In this document: positions 34,001-49,000 of the stretch, piece after piece
How the letters are laid out: each line of letters starts with the position of its first letter
How positions within the stretch are numbered: position 1 is the stretch's first letter
Assembly: GCA_949825045.1 (NCBI GenBank)
Contig: OX463806.1
Coordinates: forward strand, 42,122,208-42,186,207
DNA: 64,000 nt
Direction: 5' to 3'
Source: Argyresthia goedartella
Lineage: Eukaryota; Arthropoda; Insecta; Lepidoptera; Argyresthiidae
The notes under the pieces: model-generated
The model's input: only the letters and a program-made list of their open reading frames with translations
Told to the model about the DNA's origin: nothing
Database searches by the model: none
Program-made: the position numbers and the translations under genes

Positions 34001-37000
34001 ATGAAAAGAAAAGGGGTTCAAAGAAAGCAAAGAGTTTCGTTCATCTAAGTTTACCGACGTACAAACTTTAAGCTTGCTTTTTTAAAAACTTTCTACTATA
34101 TTAGGAAATGGTCAAGTAATAATCATTATAATATTAATAACACCTTGGACACTATTTACACACATTGATCTTGCCCCAAAATAGACACATACTTATATAG
34201 ATAAATATTTAATTATATAGATAATCAACCATGACTAGGGTACAAACATCCGTTCTCATCAACCGACTCGCCCATTCGGGTCGTCATTAAAAAATCAACG
34301 TTTAAATCGGCAGTATCGCGTACGAACTAAGCTAAAATGACACGTAGAAAAAAAATACAGAGGGGGAAGAAACTGTCTTGTTTTTGACTTCTATTGTTTT
34401 ACGAAAGTTAATTAATATGTCGTCAAGCGAAAAGGAAATAATGCATAAGCCTAACACACCAATAAAAAAAAGCAAAAGAAAGTTATCGAACAGACATCGC
34501 CGCCTAAACCCAAGCAACGTATGAAGATTTCATGCTCTGGAGAAGCGGCAAACAAGTGCATTCTCAGTAAGTATTTTTCTCATTATCACTGTTTTATTTC
34601 CTCGCAATCTAAGTGAAAAGCAGGGTGTATAACTTGGTCACGAACCTCATTTTAGCCTCGACTTAACTAACCGAGATATCAACATCTCGGGTGAATTAGC
34701 GTTTTTTATGCCCTTGTTGTGCAATCTACTATTTACGCTCATTGCATGACTTGTTTTTTTTGGTTAAGCGTTGTTCTTGGTTTTTGTTCTAGTAATAACC
34801 TATGCTGATTACTTGTTATTAATTTCACTACTTAAAATACATATTGACACAATAAAGTTAGTATTTTTTTAACACCATTTTACATGATTTAGTTTCACTC
34901 CTATGATTGACTTATGATTGATTTATGCATTTTTTATTGTAGAATGCACTGTTAAAATCAGTCCTTTTCCCCCACAAGATGAAGAGTACAATTGTATTTG
35001 TTACACACACGTTACAGCCGCATGTCTGTGATGTGGAAGTCTTTTAACCGCTTAGCTGAGAGAGCATGTTTTCAACCTTTCAGCTTTGTATTTAAGTCCA
35101 AAACTAATAAAATTTATTCAAGCCAATGCAAGCCTGAGGGTTTGGTTAATTACGTACGTAACAAGTTACTACAACAATTCAAACATGTTTGTAACTAACA
35201 AATTGTTACATGATCGACTCACCCATGACAAGTACGTAGTCTGTGTTCTGCGGGTCCCCGCCCTCAACCTGCTGATAGAACAGCACTCCGTCGGCCGATG
35301 TGATAATGGCCAGCGCAATGATGGCTGGCTCGTCGCGCGCGCTGTAGTCCATAAGGCTCCCCTGCAGCGCCAGGTGGCCGTTGCCGCTGAACCCGACGCT
35401 GGTTAGGAGCTCCAGTCCTGGTGGTAACACAACGTGACATTTTCATACAGGCAAACACAGTGCTCCTGGTCCCACACCAGGATAACCTGTGTCGTTTTCT
35501 TCCTCCCAGCAAGCATTCGAACTCGTAACATCCCGCTTAAGAAGCCCAGCCGCGACCTTTACACTACAGAGGTCCAATACGGTGGAAGGTTCTGATAAGA
35601 AGTTAGAACTACATGATAGAGGGGTATAGAGTTAAAGCCTCCTTTGTACAATGTTTTTTGTTATATCTCTCTGTACGCTGATTGTGAGCAATACAGAAAA
35701 AAATAAAATGGAAAGTTAGAAATGACGTGAGATCTTGTGTTTTATGATTCTAACCTCACTTTTTTATGGTTCCCACGATTTAGGGTGGGGTAGAGGTAAC
35801 GTTAAGGCAATGCAGCTCGGCGGAAATGATTGGTTTTGTGTCGTAGTTTCGTAGCCATGTTCGTAGACTCTATTATTTACGAACGACATTTTATATATGG
35901 TTCTAGATACTATTCAAGGCAACTAAAGAATCATTCAACTAATACTCAAAGTAGGTCAAGTTATTTACATAAAGATGTTCTTTCAATCTTCTTTCAATCT
36001 TCTTTCAATAATGTTATCAGGAACATTTTACTACAGTAATTTGTGTTTTAAATTAACATGACAGGCGAATGTTCGTCCTTTAAGAGTGGCACATTACTTA
36101 CTCATCTGACAAGTGGTACCAGCCCACCCGAGTGGGCAGTCGCAAGTGTAGTTGCTGTAGCTGGTAGGCCTGCAGGTGCCACCATTGACGCACCCGCATT
36201 GGCGCATGGTGGGCGGTAGGCGCTGCTCGCAGGTGGGCCCTGTGAACCCGCCCCGGCACGTGCAGTCCTCGTCGCCGGGCCGGCAGTAGCCGCCGTTGCG
36301 GCAGCTCAGCTGGGCGCAGGAGTACGGGCCTCGGCTGATCTCGGTCTGAAAGGGGATGCGACCAATCTAGTCATTAATGTGCTTATTGACAGTGAGAGCT
36401 TTTTGAGACATAGAATAATAATAATAATAATTTATTGCATCATAAAAAGTTTAGATTTTGTTATAGACAAAGTTCTTAGCTTAATTAGGTTTTAGTCTAT
36501 TTAGAAGGGACATCTGGAACCTGAGTTAGGAAAAATACTTGTATTTCATATGAGGGCTACTGCGCAATGACAGTATTTACAACGACTCGCACGTGACGTG
36601 AGGATCTCTACACTATCGGATCACCTTGTCAACGTCAGCAAGCACTGTGTAAACAGCCCAAAACCTTTTCCTATCTGACGTTACATACAAGGTACTACCC
36701 GTGCGAGCTAAGTTTTCACCTGGCTCGAGTGACGTTTGTGCAAAGTATAGTTTAGAGAACGGTTTTACATATTGCTAAATCGAAATTCAATAATCTTTAT
36801 TAGGTTTACTCACAGACATACATATATAGAGTATAGACAAATTAAGCACGGATAAATATATGAGAACCAAGTGTGTCAATTTTTAGGAGTAACTTTTACG
36901 GGTAAGAACGGAACCCTATTACTAAGACTTCGCTGTCCATCCGTCCGTCCGTCGGTCTGTCACCAGGCTGTATCTCAAGAACCTAGCTAGCTAGAGAGTT

Positions 37001-40000
37001 GAAATTTTCACAGATTATGTATTTCTGTTGCCGCTATAACAACAAATACTAAAAAACAGGATAAAAGAAATATTTAAGGGGGCTCCCATACAACAATTAT
37101 TTCAATACCACATACAAACTTATGGATGCACCTGGTTACGTACATGGAGTGTGAAAGTAACCGCACCAATAACTTTGTAAACAATATTTTGCTGTGTAAA
37201 ATCCAAACTATTCACTCCACACCATCGCTTCCATTGAACGGTGGTACGGAACCCTTCGTGCGCGATTTAGACTCGCACTTGACCGGTTTTTTACTATTTA
37301 CGTGAAGAGCGCATTTTAAATCTGTAAATTTAAAGTTTTTTTTTGTAAAAGTTTAGCCATTTATTAAATATGTACTCCATTTTTGCGCCCATCGCTGCAG
37401 TTGTGGAGATTAAAGGTTTCCTCACGATGTTTTCCATCGCCGTGGGTGACAATGGGTGACAGGCAACGCACAACCAAAACCTAATATAATATCGATTATG
37501 TACATCGAATTTAGATTTAATAATATTTAATACTGTACTGTACACACTGTACTTTGCCCAAACTTCATTCGAGTCAGATGCCTTCTTAGCGCTCCCGGGT
37601 AGTACCATCAGGTTTCCAGTAAAATTTGTAAAATTTGTATAATGTGATCTGATTATACAGAGCTCTAAGTTACTGATTATCCAGTTATTTATATATCCAG
37701 TTAGTTAATTTCGTTTCTTTGCCCGAGCCAATCAAAGCGCGCCATTTAATATTCCGCATGAAAAGGACAATCAAATCCATTGAGTAACAAGTGCGTGGTC
37801 CATACTAAAATATCTGTTTTCCCCAAATAAATATTGGAAAAAAAATCTTAAAAAATTCCATGTATCTAATTGACCTATGCAATAAACTATTTAAATTTCT
37901 TACGTAAGTCTATCCCGGTAGGAAAGGGTAGGAAGGGGGAGGCTGAGAGCAAGCGTTACTTTTATCGCGATAATCGCCATACGATAATCACAGCAGGTGC
38001 ACTCCCACGGTGGCTCTACCCGGGTAAACGCAATTGACCGATGTCGGGGTTGATGGGACTAATCGGACGCTGCTGGTCACACGTAGAAGAGAAACAACAA
38101 TTCGCATAGTTACGAGTATATGTGCTTCGGTCAAGATAATGGTCCGGTTATTATGCATACTAACCGGCCATTATTCATAATTACCAATAGCGATGGTTAA
38201 AGTAATTATCCAGCAAGATTTATCACATTAACCGGTTAGTAATGATCATTAATACTGATTTGCATAGCTGATATCAGGGCTAAACACTGCGGTAGTTTCG
38301 CTCACCCCCTTTACCCTTCACGTAAGGTTGAACATGTAAAAACAACATAAAATACTTAAATCATAAACTTAAGTACACACAAAATATTTTGCACCTATCT
38401 AATAAACAGGCTGTGTACTATTAGACAGACAATATTAAGAATAATTTAACTATTTGTCGTATAATAAATTTAATAAACCATATTTGATCAAGAAAATAAG
38501 GGTGTGCTACTACTTTCATAAAACAATCTTGGTGAGTATTAATAATAACCGGTTAAAGTAGTTCATCGGACTGATTTTGGCTATATTTATCACATTCACC
38601 AAAATCAGTAGTTAGTAAGAATACTTACCGGCAATTATGTATACTAACCGGATTTATTGAGTCGACCGTAAAATATACGCTACGGGAAGTTGGCCACAAA
38701 AGGGCTCGATGATTCTAGTCCCGTTCATTCACGTGCGATAATCGTATTTAAAGTAGGTATGTACCTATTCTCCTTTCGCGTATCGCACATTAGTAACAAC
38801 AAACTCCCTGTCTAAATACACCTCACATTTAGCCTTCCCTAACAAATTGTATTTAACAAATATTTCTCGTAATTTCAGTTTCATCAAACAACTCATAACT
38901 CGGTAAGAGTTCTTTATTTTCCCGAGGCACGTTGTCGCTATACGTTGCGGTCACGTGTCCTTTTCGAAGAATTCATTTCAATCGGCGAAGGACTTTTCCC
39001 TACATAGAAATATGGCTTTATTAAATTGAATGTATAAAAATAAGTCTCGCAATTGCATTGCCAGTTGCCTAAGAACTGTAGCTAACTATAGATTGAGAGG
39101 TCGATGGGAGGAAGACTTTTAAAACACTCCAAGAAAAAAGTGGCACAGTGCGAGTCGGACTCGCCCATGAAGGGTTCCGTTGTAGCATTTTTGTATTGTC
39201 AAATAATTGTGTGACTGGAAGTTTGTGTTGTAACTTTGTTTTTCATATTGACAAATTTATCTTTGCGGTTTATATTTTTTATTTTATTTATTTATCAACA
39301 TACATGCTTGCGACATCACAGTAAAAACCAAATCGACACAAACAGGCAGTAAATAAAAAGACAAAAAAGCTATAAATAAATCTTATCTATAAACAGACAA
39401 TAAGGAGCGACCCTTGCGAATCCCGTCAAAGAACATTGGAGCAGGTCCACCTCGGTTCTCTCTGTTATATCATTAAAGAGAGCGAGAGCCCTCATCACAG
39501 GTGCCTCCCGCAGCATCCCCGTCCTCGCCAGCGGGATGTAGAACAACTTATGGTTCCTTGCTCGGAGGTAGTTGTTCGGCACATACAGTCCCAACCTCGC
39601 CAACACCAGAGGGTTTTCGACCATTCCTCGGAAAACCTTAAATACATAAGAAGAAAGTGCGAGGCCCCTCCTCACCCCCAGCTCATTGTAACCAACCATG
39701 CCCAACACGAACAGGGTTGGATACATAAGCGGGAAGAAAGGATAGACTCCGTACAGCTTCAGATATAAGTACCTAACAAATCGGTTTTGCACTTTCTCCA
39801 CCATGACGCTATATTTCGCTTCATGTGGGTGCCAGATAATCGCACTACTTTCTAGTTTGCTTCTAACCAAAATATTGTATAGGACACTTACAGCTTCAAT
39901 GCTCCTAAACTCTTGTTTCTTTACAAATCCAAGCTTTTTAAATGCTTGCTTAGTGACATCTACAATGTGATTACAAAATGTTAAATCAGTTGCCTTACGC

Positions 40001-43000
40001 ACTCCAAGATCTTTGACCTCTCTTACCCGCGTCATTTCTGCCTCATCTACAGAGTACTTATGATGGAGAGGCTCGCGTACGTGGGTGTAAGATATCAGCG
40101 TGCACTTCCCAATATTGAAGAACAGTTTTTTGTGTTTGCTCCACTCAACCTCACGATCTACATCCCTCTGCAGCTTTTCGCAATCCGAGTTGTCCCTTAC
40201 TTCCTTAATAAATGTTTTATATCTTAAAAACTGCTTATTTTATTTGGTTTAAACCAATTTTGGTTGAAAGTGTGTCTTGAGATACACAGCATATATTTTT
40301 TGTATATTTTTCACTCTCTTACTATAAAAGTATTTTTTTATTTTTTTATTTATGTGTTTGTGTGTGTACTAATTGGGAATAAATGGCTTTTTATTTATTT
40401 TATTTATTACTATAAAAGTTGGAGGGGGGGGGGGCACACATTTTTCCACTTTGGAAGGGTCTGCCCTTTAACGATTAACTTTGATGAAGAATGGTTTCAG
40501 GAACCTCAACGCCATTTTCAAAGACCTATCTATAAATAAATATAGGTTAGATGAAAAAAAAAATTTTGGTTTCAGTTCCAAGTATGAAGAGCAACCTTTC
40601 ATTATTTAATTTTTTTAATTTTTGTATACAAATCGTAAAGCGGTTCACAGAATACATCCACATACCAAGTTTCAACCGTGTATTCCTAATAGTTTCTGCA
40701 TAAAGTTGTTGTGACATACTGACGGACGGACAGACAGACTTGACGACACCATAAGGATTCCTTGTGTCTCTACGGAGCCCTAAAAAGATGAGCGTTATAA
40801 GTTTGAAGCGTCTGTCTGTCTGTGTATCTGTAAGTGGCACACTGTAGCGCTCCAACAGGTCGACGGATTTCGATGCAGTTTTTATTAATATATTGTATAC
40901 TTCACTGCGATGATAGATGATAGACTTGTTTTGCTATGTTTTATCAAAATCAGTGACAAATTCAGTGGTTCGAAAGTTATCAGTTTTATTTATTGCGTTT
41001 AGGTTTACACGAAGGGTGCCAAACGGAACACTTAACTGAGCCTTCGCTGTCCGTCTGTCTGTCCGTCCGTACGTCTCGCGTCCGTACGTCAGCGGGCTGT
41101 ATCTCATGAAACGTGATAGGTAGAGTTGAAATGTTCAAAGAATGGGTTTTTCCGTTTCCGGTATAGCAACCAATCGATGTTCTTCTGTGAGAACCGAATA
41201 AGGCCACTTTTTGTTAAAAAATGTTACATACTTAGTTTTTACTGAATTCTTTATCAACTCAAACCGTAAAACTGCAGAAGCTTTAATAACGGAGTATTGC
41301 TCTGTGTAAAGCAGTTATCTAACATAATTTGCTTAAAACATAGGATGAAAATGTTATACAATCACTTACCACAATGCACAAATAATAAAATACAGCGATA
41401 ACAAAAGAAAATTTTCATCATTTATCCTATTTACCCATAAAAATTAAATATTAATAAATAAAAAAATATAAACTTAACATAACATAGCGTCACGCATTTT
41501 CCCATTCGGGGTGGCAGATGCACAATTGTGCCGACTTTGAGCCAGTTATTCAATACTCCATTCTTTGCGTGACAGGGGGCTAGCCCGTCGCCGCAGCAAC
41601 GGAGTAATGAAGATTTCCTCACGATGTTTTCTATCACCGTTGGTACATGGTCAGGAATCGAACCTGCATCTACAGTCTGAGAAGCAAGCGTGAAACCCAT
41701 TACGGAAATCTACATAAAAAATTATATTACAGTTAAATCAATACAGTGGATTGGATGTGTTTCTCGCTGTTAAAATAAATATGAATACTTTATTTTATTG
41801 GCAGGCTGATTATGTCTTGCATGTTAACAACAAGCAATGAAATCTGACGCTCCACTTCAACAGCAAAACAAATAAGATCTCTTATTCGGTTCTGCTTGCT
41901 AACTTTTTTAGTCTCAGTTCGCAGTGAAAGATGAGGCTTCTAAGATAATACAGAACACAGATAACTACGAGGTAAAGGGGATAAAATTATAGACGTAACC
42001 GACAAAGAAGTAAAGACTAGAGCTACACGAACAAAACAAAAGGAATTTCCAAATGAGTTAAAAAAGATATGATGATTTATTATTACCTATCTTCCGGATT
42101 TCTTGAATCTGATTAAAAATAATATAATTACGAAGGAATCTGAGACTATATAAAACTGAGACGAGTAAAAAATTGAAGACTGAGAATTTTTTTCCCTTGT
42201 GACGAAGATACTGTGTAATTTTCTGTGTTCTTGGTTTCCCATGATATATTTCTATTTTAGTTTCAATTGTATCTCGTGAAGAAGTTAACTATACTAATAA
42301 AAGGATTATAATAAGAATAAATGTCATCTATTTGTGTTTAATATTCAGAAAATATATACAGGTAAAAACGGGTAACTTTTAACAATTCTGAATTTCGCCG
42401 TCTTAAAAACAAGATTATTTCAATCATTTTAACATATTTGGGATTTACAACTTGTTTACGTATTTCAGGCAACACCAGATAATTGCACCACCTTGACGCC
42501 AATTTTTCCTAGTTGTCTAACGGGTTTCACGCTTGCTTCTCACACAGGAGAAGCAGGTTCGATTCCTGACCATGTACCAATGAGATAATTAATTTATCTT
42601 AAGTAAATTATCGGACGTTGAGTGTTTCGGATGGCACGTCAAGCTGTAGGTCCCGGCTACTAACGCTACGTGGTAGTGGTCGTTAAACCCCTCCATCAAC
42701 CCGCACTGAGCCAGCGTGGTGGAGTATGGCTTGATTTTACTCGTATCCGGGTAAAGGCCTGTGCCCCTCGGTTTCGGGCTACATTATATTATATTATTAT
42801 ATTAATTCGAATGAGAGGTTATTAATAATTAAGTGCATAAAAAACTTCTAAGATAACATATTCAAAATATTTTTAGTCGATAATATAATGTATCTACGCA
42901 AAAACCTGACAACATTTTCCAAAGCGATAGCTGTAATGTTAACCTAAGAAATAATCATAGACTAGTTGCTCCCCGGTTTAGACTCCCGAAAGATAGCAAT

Positions 43001-46000
43001 TCTTTCAAGGGTCAGTGCATTCTCTACTACATCAAGATACCTCTGGAGATTTTGAAATTGCTATTTGAGCAATTTAAAAACCATGTAAAAGCGACTTTGT
43101 CAAAAAGGGATATTACAAGATTCAGATGTTCAAGATTACTTAAATGACGGGACTGTAATCTAACTCAACAAAGAACATGCTGTTAATATTTTTGTAATTA
43201 TTTTTTCCTGCTTATTATTTATAATAATTGCAAGAATTGTATTAGTTAAATACAACCATTTTTAAAATAGATCTAAAAATCAATCTGTTGGAGTTTCTTA
43301 GTCCTACTACTCCCACAGTGGTTCAATGAAAGAAGAGGCAAATATTAAAAAAAATAACATGGAGTTATGATTCATGGTGTTATAACGCTTCACCCGCATA
43401 CTATGATCACTCAAAATATAAAGTACTCTATTCGCATTTCGACGTTTTTTGCACTTATTCAGTTTTCCCAGTATACCCTCGAAATAACGGCCTATACGCA
43501 ATTTTAAGGGGTTCCGTACCCAAAGGGTAAAAACGGGCCCCTATTACTAAGACTCCGCTGTCCGTCTGTCTGTCTGTCTGTGTGTCACAAAGCTGTATCC
43601 CATGAACCGTAATAGTTAGACAGTTGAAATTTTCACAGATGATGTATTTTTGTTGCCGCTGTAACAACAAATACTAAAAAAACTGAATAAAATGAATATT
43701 TAAGGGGGCTCCCATATAACAATTCATTCAATACCACATACAAACTTATAAATGCAACTGGCTAACTACATGGAGTGTGAAAGTAGCCGCACCAATAACT
43801 TTGTAAAAAACATTTTGCTATGTAAAATCCAAACTATTCACTCCGCACCATCCCTACCATACGGTGGTACAGAACCCTTCGTGCGCGAGTTCGACTCGCA
43901 CTTGACCGTTTTTTTCTTTCTTTTATTTTAACTTTGTACAGAACCCTTCGCGTAGAGTCCGACTGGTACTTGAATGATTTTTTTAATGTCTTAAAGAAGA
44001 GCCAATCGAGCGGCGCAGGAGAATAGTTAAATCAATCATTAGCTTACTTCAGGTATGTCACCACGATTGGGGCTGCATTCCTGGATGTTCAGCGATTTGA
44101 TGGACGAGCTGGACAGTTCCACCTTGTTGTTGGCAATGGACACCTGTTGATAAAAGACAATGATATGAACCTTTCCCACTTATCCTAGTTCACTGCGACC
44201 TTTATTGTGGAAAGCGTAGCCTAAGACTATTTTAGGGGGGCGAGATGGAGATATAATAATAATACCTTGGACACTATTTACACACATTGATCTAGCCCCA
44301 AACTAGGATTCCCTGTATCTTGGGTACTAGACAACGATACACATACTTATGTCGATAAATATTATATTTAGATAGATAAACAACCATGACTAGGGTACAA
44401 ACATCCGTTCTCATCAAACAAATATTTGCCTCCACCGGGACTTGAACCCGGGACCCTTGGCTTCGTAGGCAGAGTCACTCCCGACTCGGCCATTCGGGTC
44501 GTCAAATAAGCAAGATAAAAGAAAAGAGTATTTATGCTTTAGTAAATAATGTAAATTAATTCGAGTATGATTGAAGAATTGGAGAGTGCAGGTTGATGGA
44601 GAGATGGCGAGAGGATTATTTCAAAAAGGGAAATATTAAACTGCACATCAATAATACTGATTTTCACAGCAAATATACAAATTTTCACAGCAAAAATTGG
44701 GCAAAATACTTCGGTAGCTTAGGTAAAGGGTAAAGGGGGTGAGCGAAGCGAAGCCCTCTTTATCCTTCGTATTAGGTTGAACATGTAACAACAACAAAAA
44801 TACTTAACACATTAAAAGTATTTTTGCTGACCCTTTGCTGTGAAAATCAGTATTTATGATGTGCGATTAGATACTAGCCTTTTACAACATATCACTGCCT
44901 GATTGTGCCTTTCAACACCGAGAACAAGGCAGTGTGATCATTTCATGTTATGTCCTTCAATATACTTTATTGCACGGTAAATAATGAGTGTAAACACATG
45001 AACACATGCGCAAAGGCGAGCTTATCTGTGAAAAGAGATTATGTCCAGCAAACCTAGACAGGACAAGAAAATCTATTGCTAGTAAGGGCAGTCTAGTGCA
45101 CAATAAATTAAATAACGACCTACTTACGTATAATAGTATGTAGTTTATGTGTCTGATACGTAATACCTAATTATGTACAGTTACATACACTAGTTTATTT
45201 ACACACATATCATAAGCTCCCTTTGATGTGTTCAGGAAACCATGTTTCACCGGCATTGTGGCATTGATCATTGCTCTGCGCTTGTTTAGCTTGTTCAGTA
45301 GTACCAACTTCACAGACAAACTAGGGGCGCGGCACGCAGGCGGGCGTCGGCGTTCAAAATTTGAATGTCATAATGTGTCGAAATATTGATACATTATGGT
45401 CATAATGTAATGTGGCATTTGGCAATCAGTCTCCAAACAATATAGGCGTCGCCGAGTAGCCAAAAATATGCTGTTTCATAATATAATCAAACAACGGTAT
45501 TAGTTGGCACGGTGAATGAGCCATTTTATGTAATTTTGCGACCAACAATCATATGTACTTACGTCTTTAACGCATCCACTGAAGCCTCCACTGACACCGG
45601 CTTGCGGGTTGAGGTCGATCGAGGAGTCGTAGCCGCCAACGTACAACGTGTCCAGGTCCAGCACCTGGCGATAACAATACTCCATTATTTAACTACCAAT
45701 AAGGCAAGGGGAAATATATTGCCACCCTATAGTGGCACAAGGTCTACGAGAAAGCTGGTACTATAAGATTCTAGCGATGCCAGTTAGCGATAGGTATGTG
45801 TGGTAAGCGACGGAATTAGCGATACATAAATTGGATTTTGGTGAAGGTCCCCTATTGTGTGAATATTGAAAGAAAGAAACAAAGCTAAAGTATTTATTTT
45901 TCCAAAAAAAATACAAACAAAAGAAACCATACAGATAGAAAAGCAATTATTGTACTGGAAAAGTAGGAAGGGTCTCAGCATCTGCGGGGGCAGTTAAAAA

Positions 46001-49000
46001 ATTATAGTAATGTGCTGCTCCTAGCGCTGATTTTCAGACCGTCCGTCCCTTACATTATAATATAATTAAACTAAAAATAACATATATATCATTAAAATTA
46101 ACAGAATGACACAACATCGGCGAATTTTTTTTATATCCATAGCGTTAATGTACTCCACCTATAGCAAAGAAAATCTATTTGCTATATATTTTTAATCATA
46201 GTAGAAAGAAAGACATTACATGCCAGATCGGAAATGAAATGACCTCTTTCCAGGGTGGTTACTACAACGACATAGGCCATCAAAATTACCGTCTTAAAAA
46301 TACTCAATAAAGCCTATTATGGCGTTTTGTAATGTGGATGTTTGGCATGCTGATGTTCTTATTTTTTATTAACCCCCGACGAGAAAGAGGGATGTTATAA
46401 GTTTGAAGTGTATGTCTGTTTGTGTGTCTATGTGTATGTCTGTCTGTGTGTATGATTTTAATGCATTTGGAATTGATAGTATCCTTCCGTGCGATGGTTC
46501 TTAGCTGTGATTTATCAAAATCGGTTCAGTAGTTCGAAACATATTTGCTTAACAATGACACAAGTCAACCAAATTTTGAACTTTTTAACCCCAGACGACG
46601 AAAAATATGAGGGTTTTTTGTTATAGGTTTTTAAGTTTTACGGTTTATTTTCTAAATGAACCTATGAAGAAAAGTCAATCGAATAGGACGATCCTCATAT
46701 GTGAACGTTACAAATTCGTTTCAGATAAAAGTATGTATTGCCTACTGGTGTTCTTTTCAGTAGCGTGGGACTTCATATTAGTATAATTATTTTATGGTAG
46801 GTAGGCAATAGGGAACCTTGTGTTAAAATAGTGACCGTGATTCTAACAAGAAAGTTCGATTTAGACATATTCTGAGCATGCACATATTTAGTGTGTTGTT
46901 AGATATAAATGTGACCGAAATTTCAGAATTTGTTTTTACACGGAGGCTGAAATATTTCAGAAAAACACTTGCTGCTAAAATCACGTTTCGAAACGTGATC
47001 CTAGAAAGAAAGAGTGAAATCGAAAGATTTCACACGGGCATTTAGTGTGTCGTGAGTGGTAAATGTGACCGAAAAGCAAATTTTGTGTGTCCACGGGTTT
47101 CAGAGATATTCCATTTCTTGCTAGGATGACGTTTGACCAAATGCTGGTTCGAGAAAACTACTGAACACACAAATATGCCAGCTACATAAATATTCGTGGT
47201 AATTTGTTTGTAATTTGTGTGGAATTACTTTTTTCAATTATCGCACTGTTTGGGAGTCTTTGGTAAGTCTTTAAAATACCTAAATGGCTTAATATCTCCC
47301 AAACAAAGCAACTCCAAGTCAAACAAGAGACACCTAACGATACATCTTACTCAATATCTTTTCAGAGCTAAGAACATGAAAGGCCATCCTTTTGGACGTT
47401 TTTATTTAAGATAGGTTCGTTTTCGCGGATCCGCATTATGTGCAATAACTTGTATTAAGTATTTTTTTACTGTTATGCTCGTGGTGGATCAATTCGACAA
47501 CAATTCGACATGATATTCGTGAGAATGAAAGCAAAAATAAAGTTTTTGCAGGACTTCTCTTGCCATTTATAGAACCACTTAAGTAAGTGAATGTTTTGTG
47601 CGACACAGTCAAATTCAGTTTTCCACGTACCTTTCTGCTGGATGATGCTTGCAGACTATTCTTCAAGGTCTCAGTGGGCAGGGTATGGTCCGCGATAGTC
47701 ATGGACACATTAGACTTCAAGCGAAGGAGCACTACTTCGACCCATTTGTTCGCTGGCAGCGTGTTTTCGCTCGTCAGTATCACCGGACCGTAGCCTGTAT
47801 AAAAGAGGGAATACAGGTATGAAATGAGGTAATAAACAAAATCGGTCAAGTGCGAGTCGGACTCAAAAGAAAAGCGCAAAAAACGTGTCTCATGTTTGCG
47901 TGTAGCGGTGACAGAAATTCAGATACTATAAAAAATTAACTCTCTACCTACTACGTTTCATGAGACATCCCGCTGACGGATAGACGGATGACGGATGTAG
48001 AGCAGAGGTTTAGTAATAGGGTCCCATTTAGCACCCTTCTGATACGGAACCCGAAAATCATCAAAATCTAAATCAAAATGTCTTCATTAGAATAGATATT
48101 TACATATACTTCATTTTTGGCCTCTTCTCTACGTTGGACCACTGTGGGAGAAGGAGGGCGAAGTTACACCCACAGATTGATTTTTAGATCTTTTTACAAA
48201 ATTGGTTGTGTTTCATTTTTGATCATCATCATCTCGTCCTGTCACCCCTCAGTAGGGGTTTATGGCTTTCAATACAGATTTCCATTTGTCCCGATCTTGG
48301 GCCATCTACGCGAGCTCCGCCCAATCTGAGCTCACAATGGCGGCCTTCTTCATCTTTGAACGTCGCCACGTTGTTTTGAGGCGACGTTTCTTCTGTTTCC
48401 CCTCTGGGCACCATTTGAGGGCTATTTTCGACAGGTGTTCGTCAGGTCTCCTGATTACGTGGCCAAGCCATCGCCACTTCCTGGTGAATACCTCCGTCTC
48501 CAACGGCTTCTGGTACGTGAGTCTCCACAATTCCGCGTTTGTGATTGATTTTGGCCAGAATATTCTCAAAAATTGTCAATAAATTCTCGAAACTAATACA
48601 ATTATTACAATAATAACTATAATAATAGTTATAATTGTAATAATTATATAATTGAAATAAAAAATATTCCTGCTTATTAATAAATAATAAGCAGGAATAT
48701 TTTTTTTTTTATTAACAGTGAGTTCTGCGTTGAGTTCGATTAACCCCATGCAGTCCCGTCATTTATTAGCTGGGCTGGAGTGCATAGTAATATAGTATTT
48801 CCGGCTTACTGAACAACTCGTGACATGACAGTCGACCAAGGGGTTAATGTATAGCTCGGTAACACTGATGCAAGTGGGCCCTACCGGGATTAGAGTTGCC
48901 AGGCAACGTAATTAACCTCAGCGTTTAGTTGACAGTATTTCAATCATAGGGGTAACACCATGAGTAGGCATCAGACAGCCTCTCTGTCTGTTGAGTGGAC

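Larger units (their letters stand above)
48068..48785 (-). mobile_element. CR1-like LINE 3' end, interrupted
   Basis: The 3' UTR (48068-48215) and a further piece (48586-48785, including gattaaccccatgcagtccc) flank an RTE-like fragment and two hairpins. The uninterrupted order is seen at 20715-20990. Confidence 0.65.

Noticed and set aside
44440..44503. tRNA gene candidates at the heads of the four SINE copies and at 8700-8780
   Set aside because: A and B boxes are present, but each is joined to the same non-tRNA body and repeated in the genome, so they are SINE heads rather than tRNA genes.
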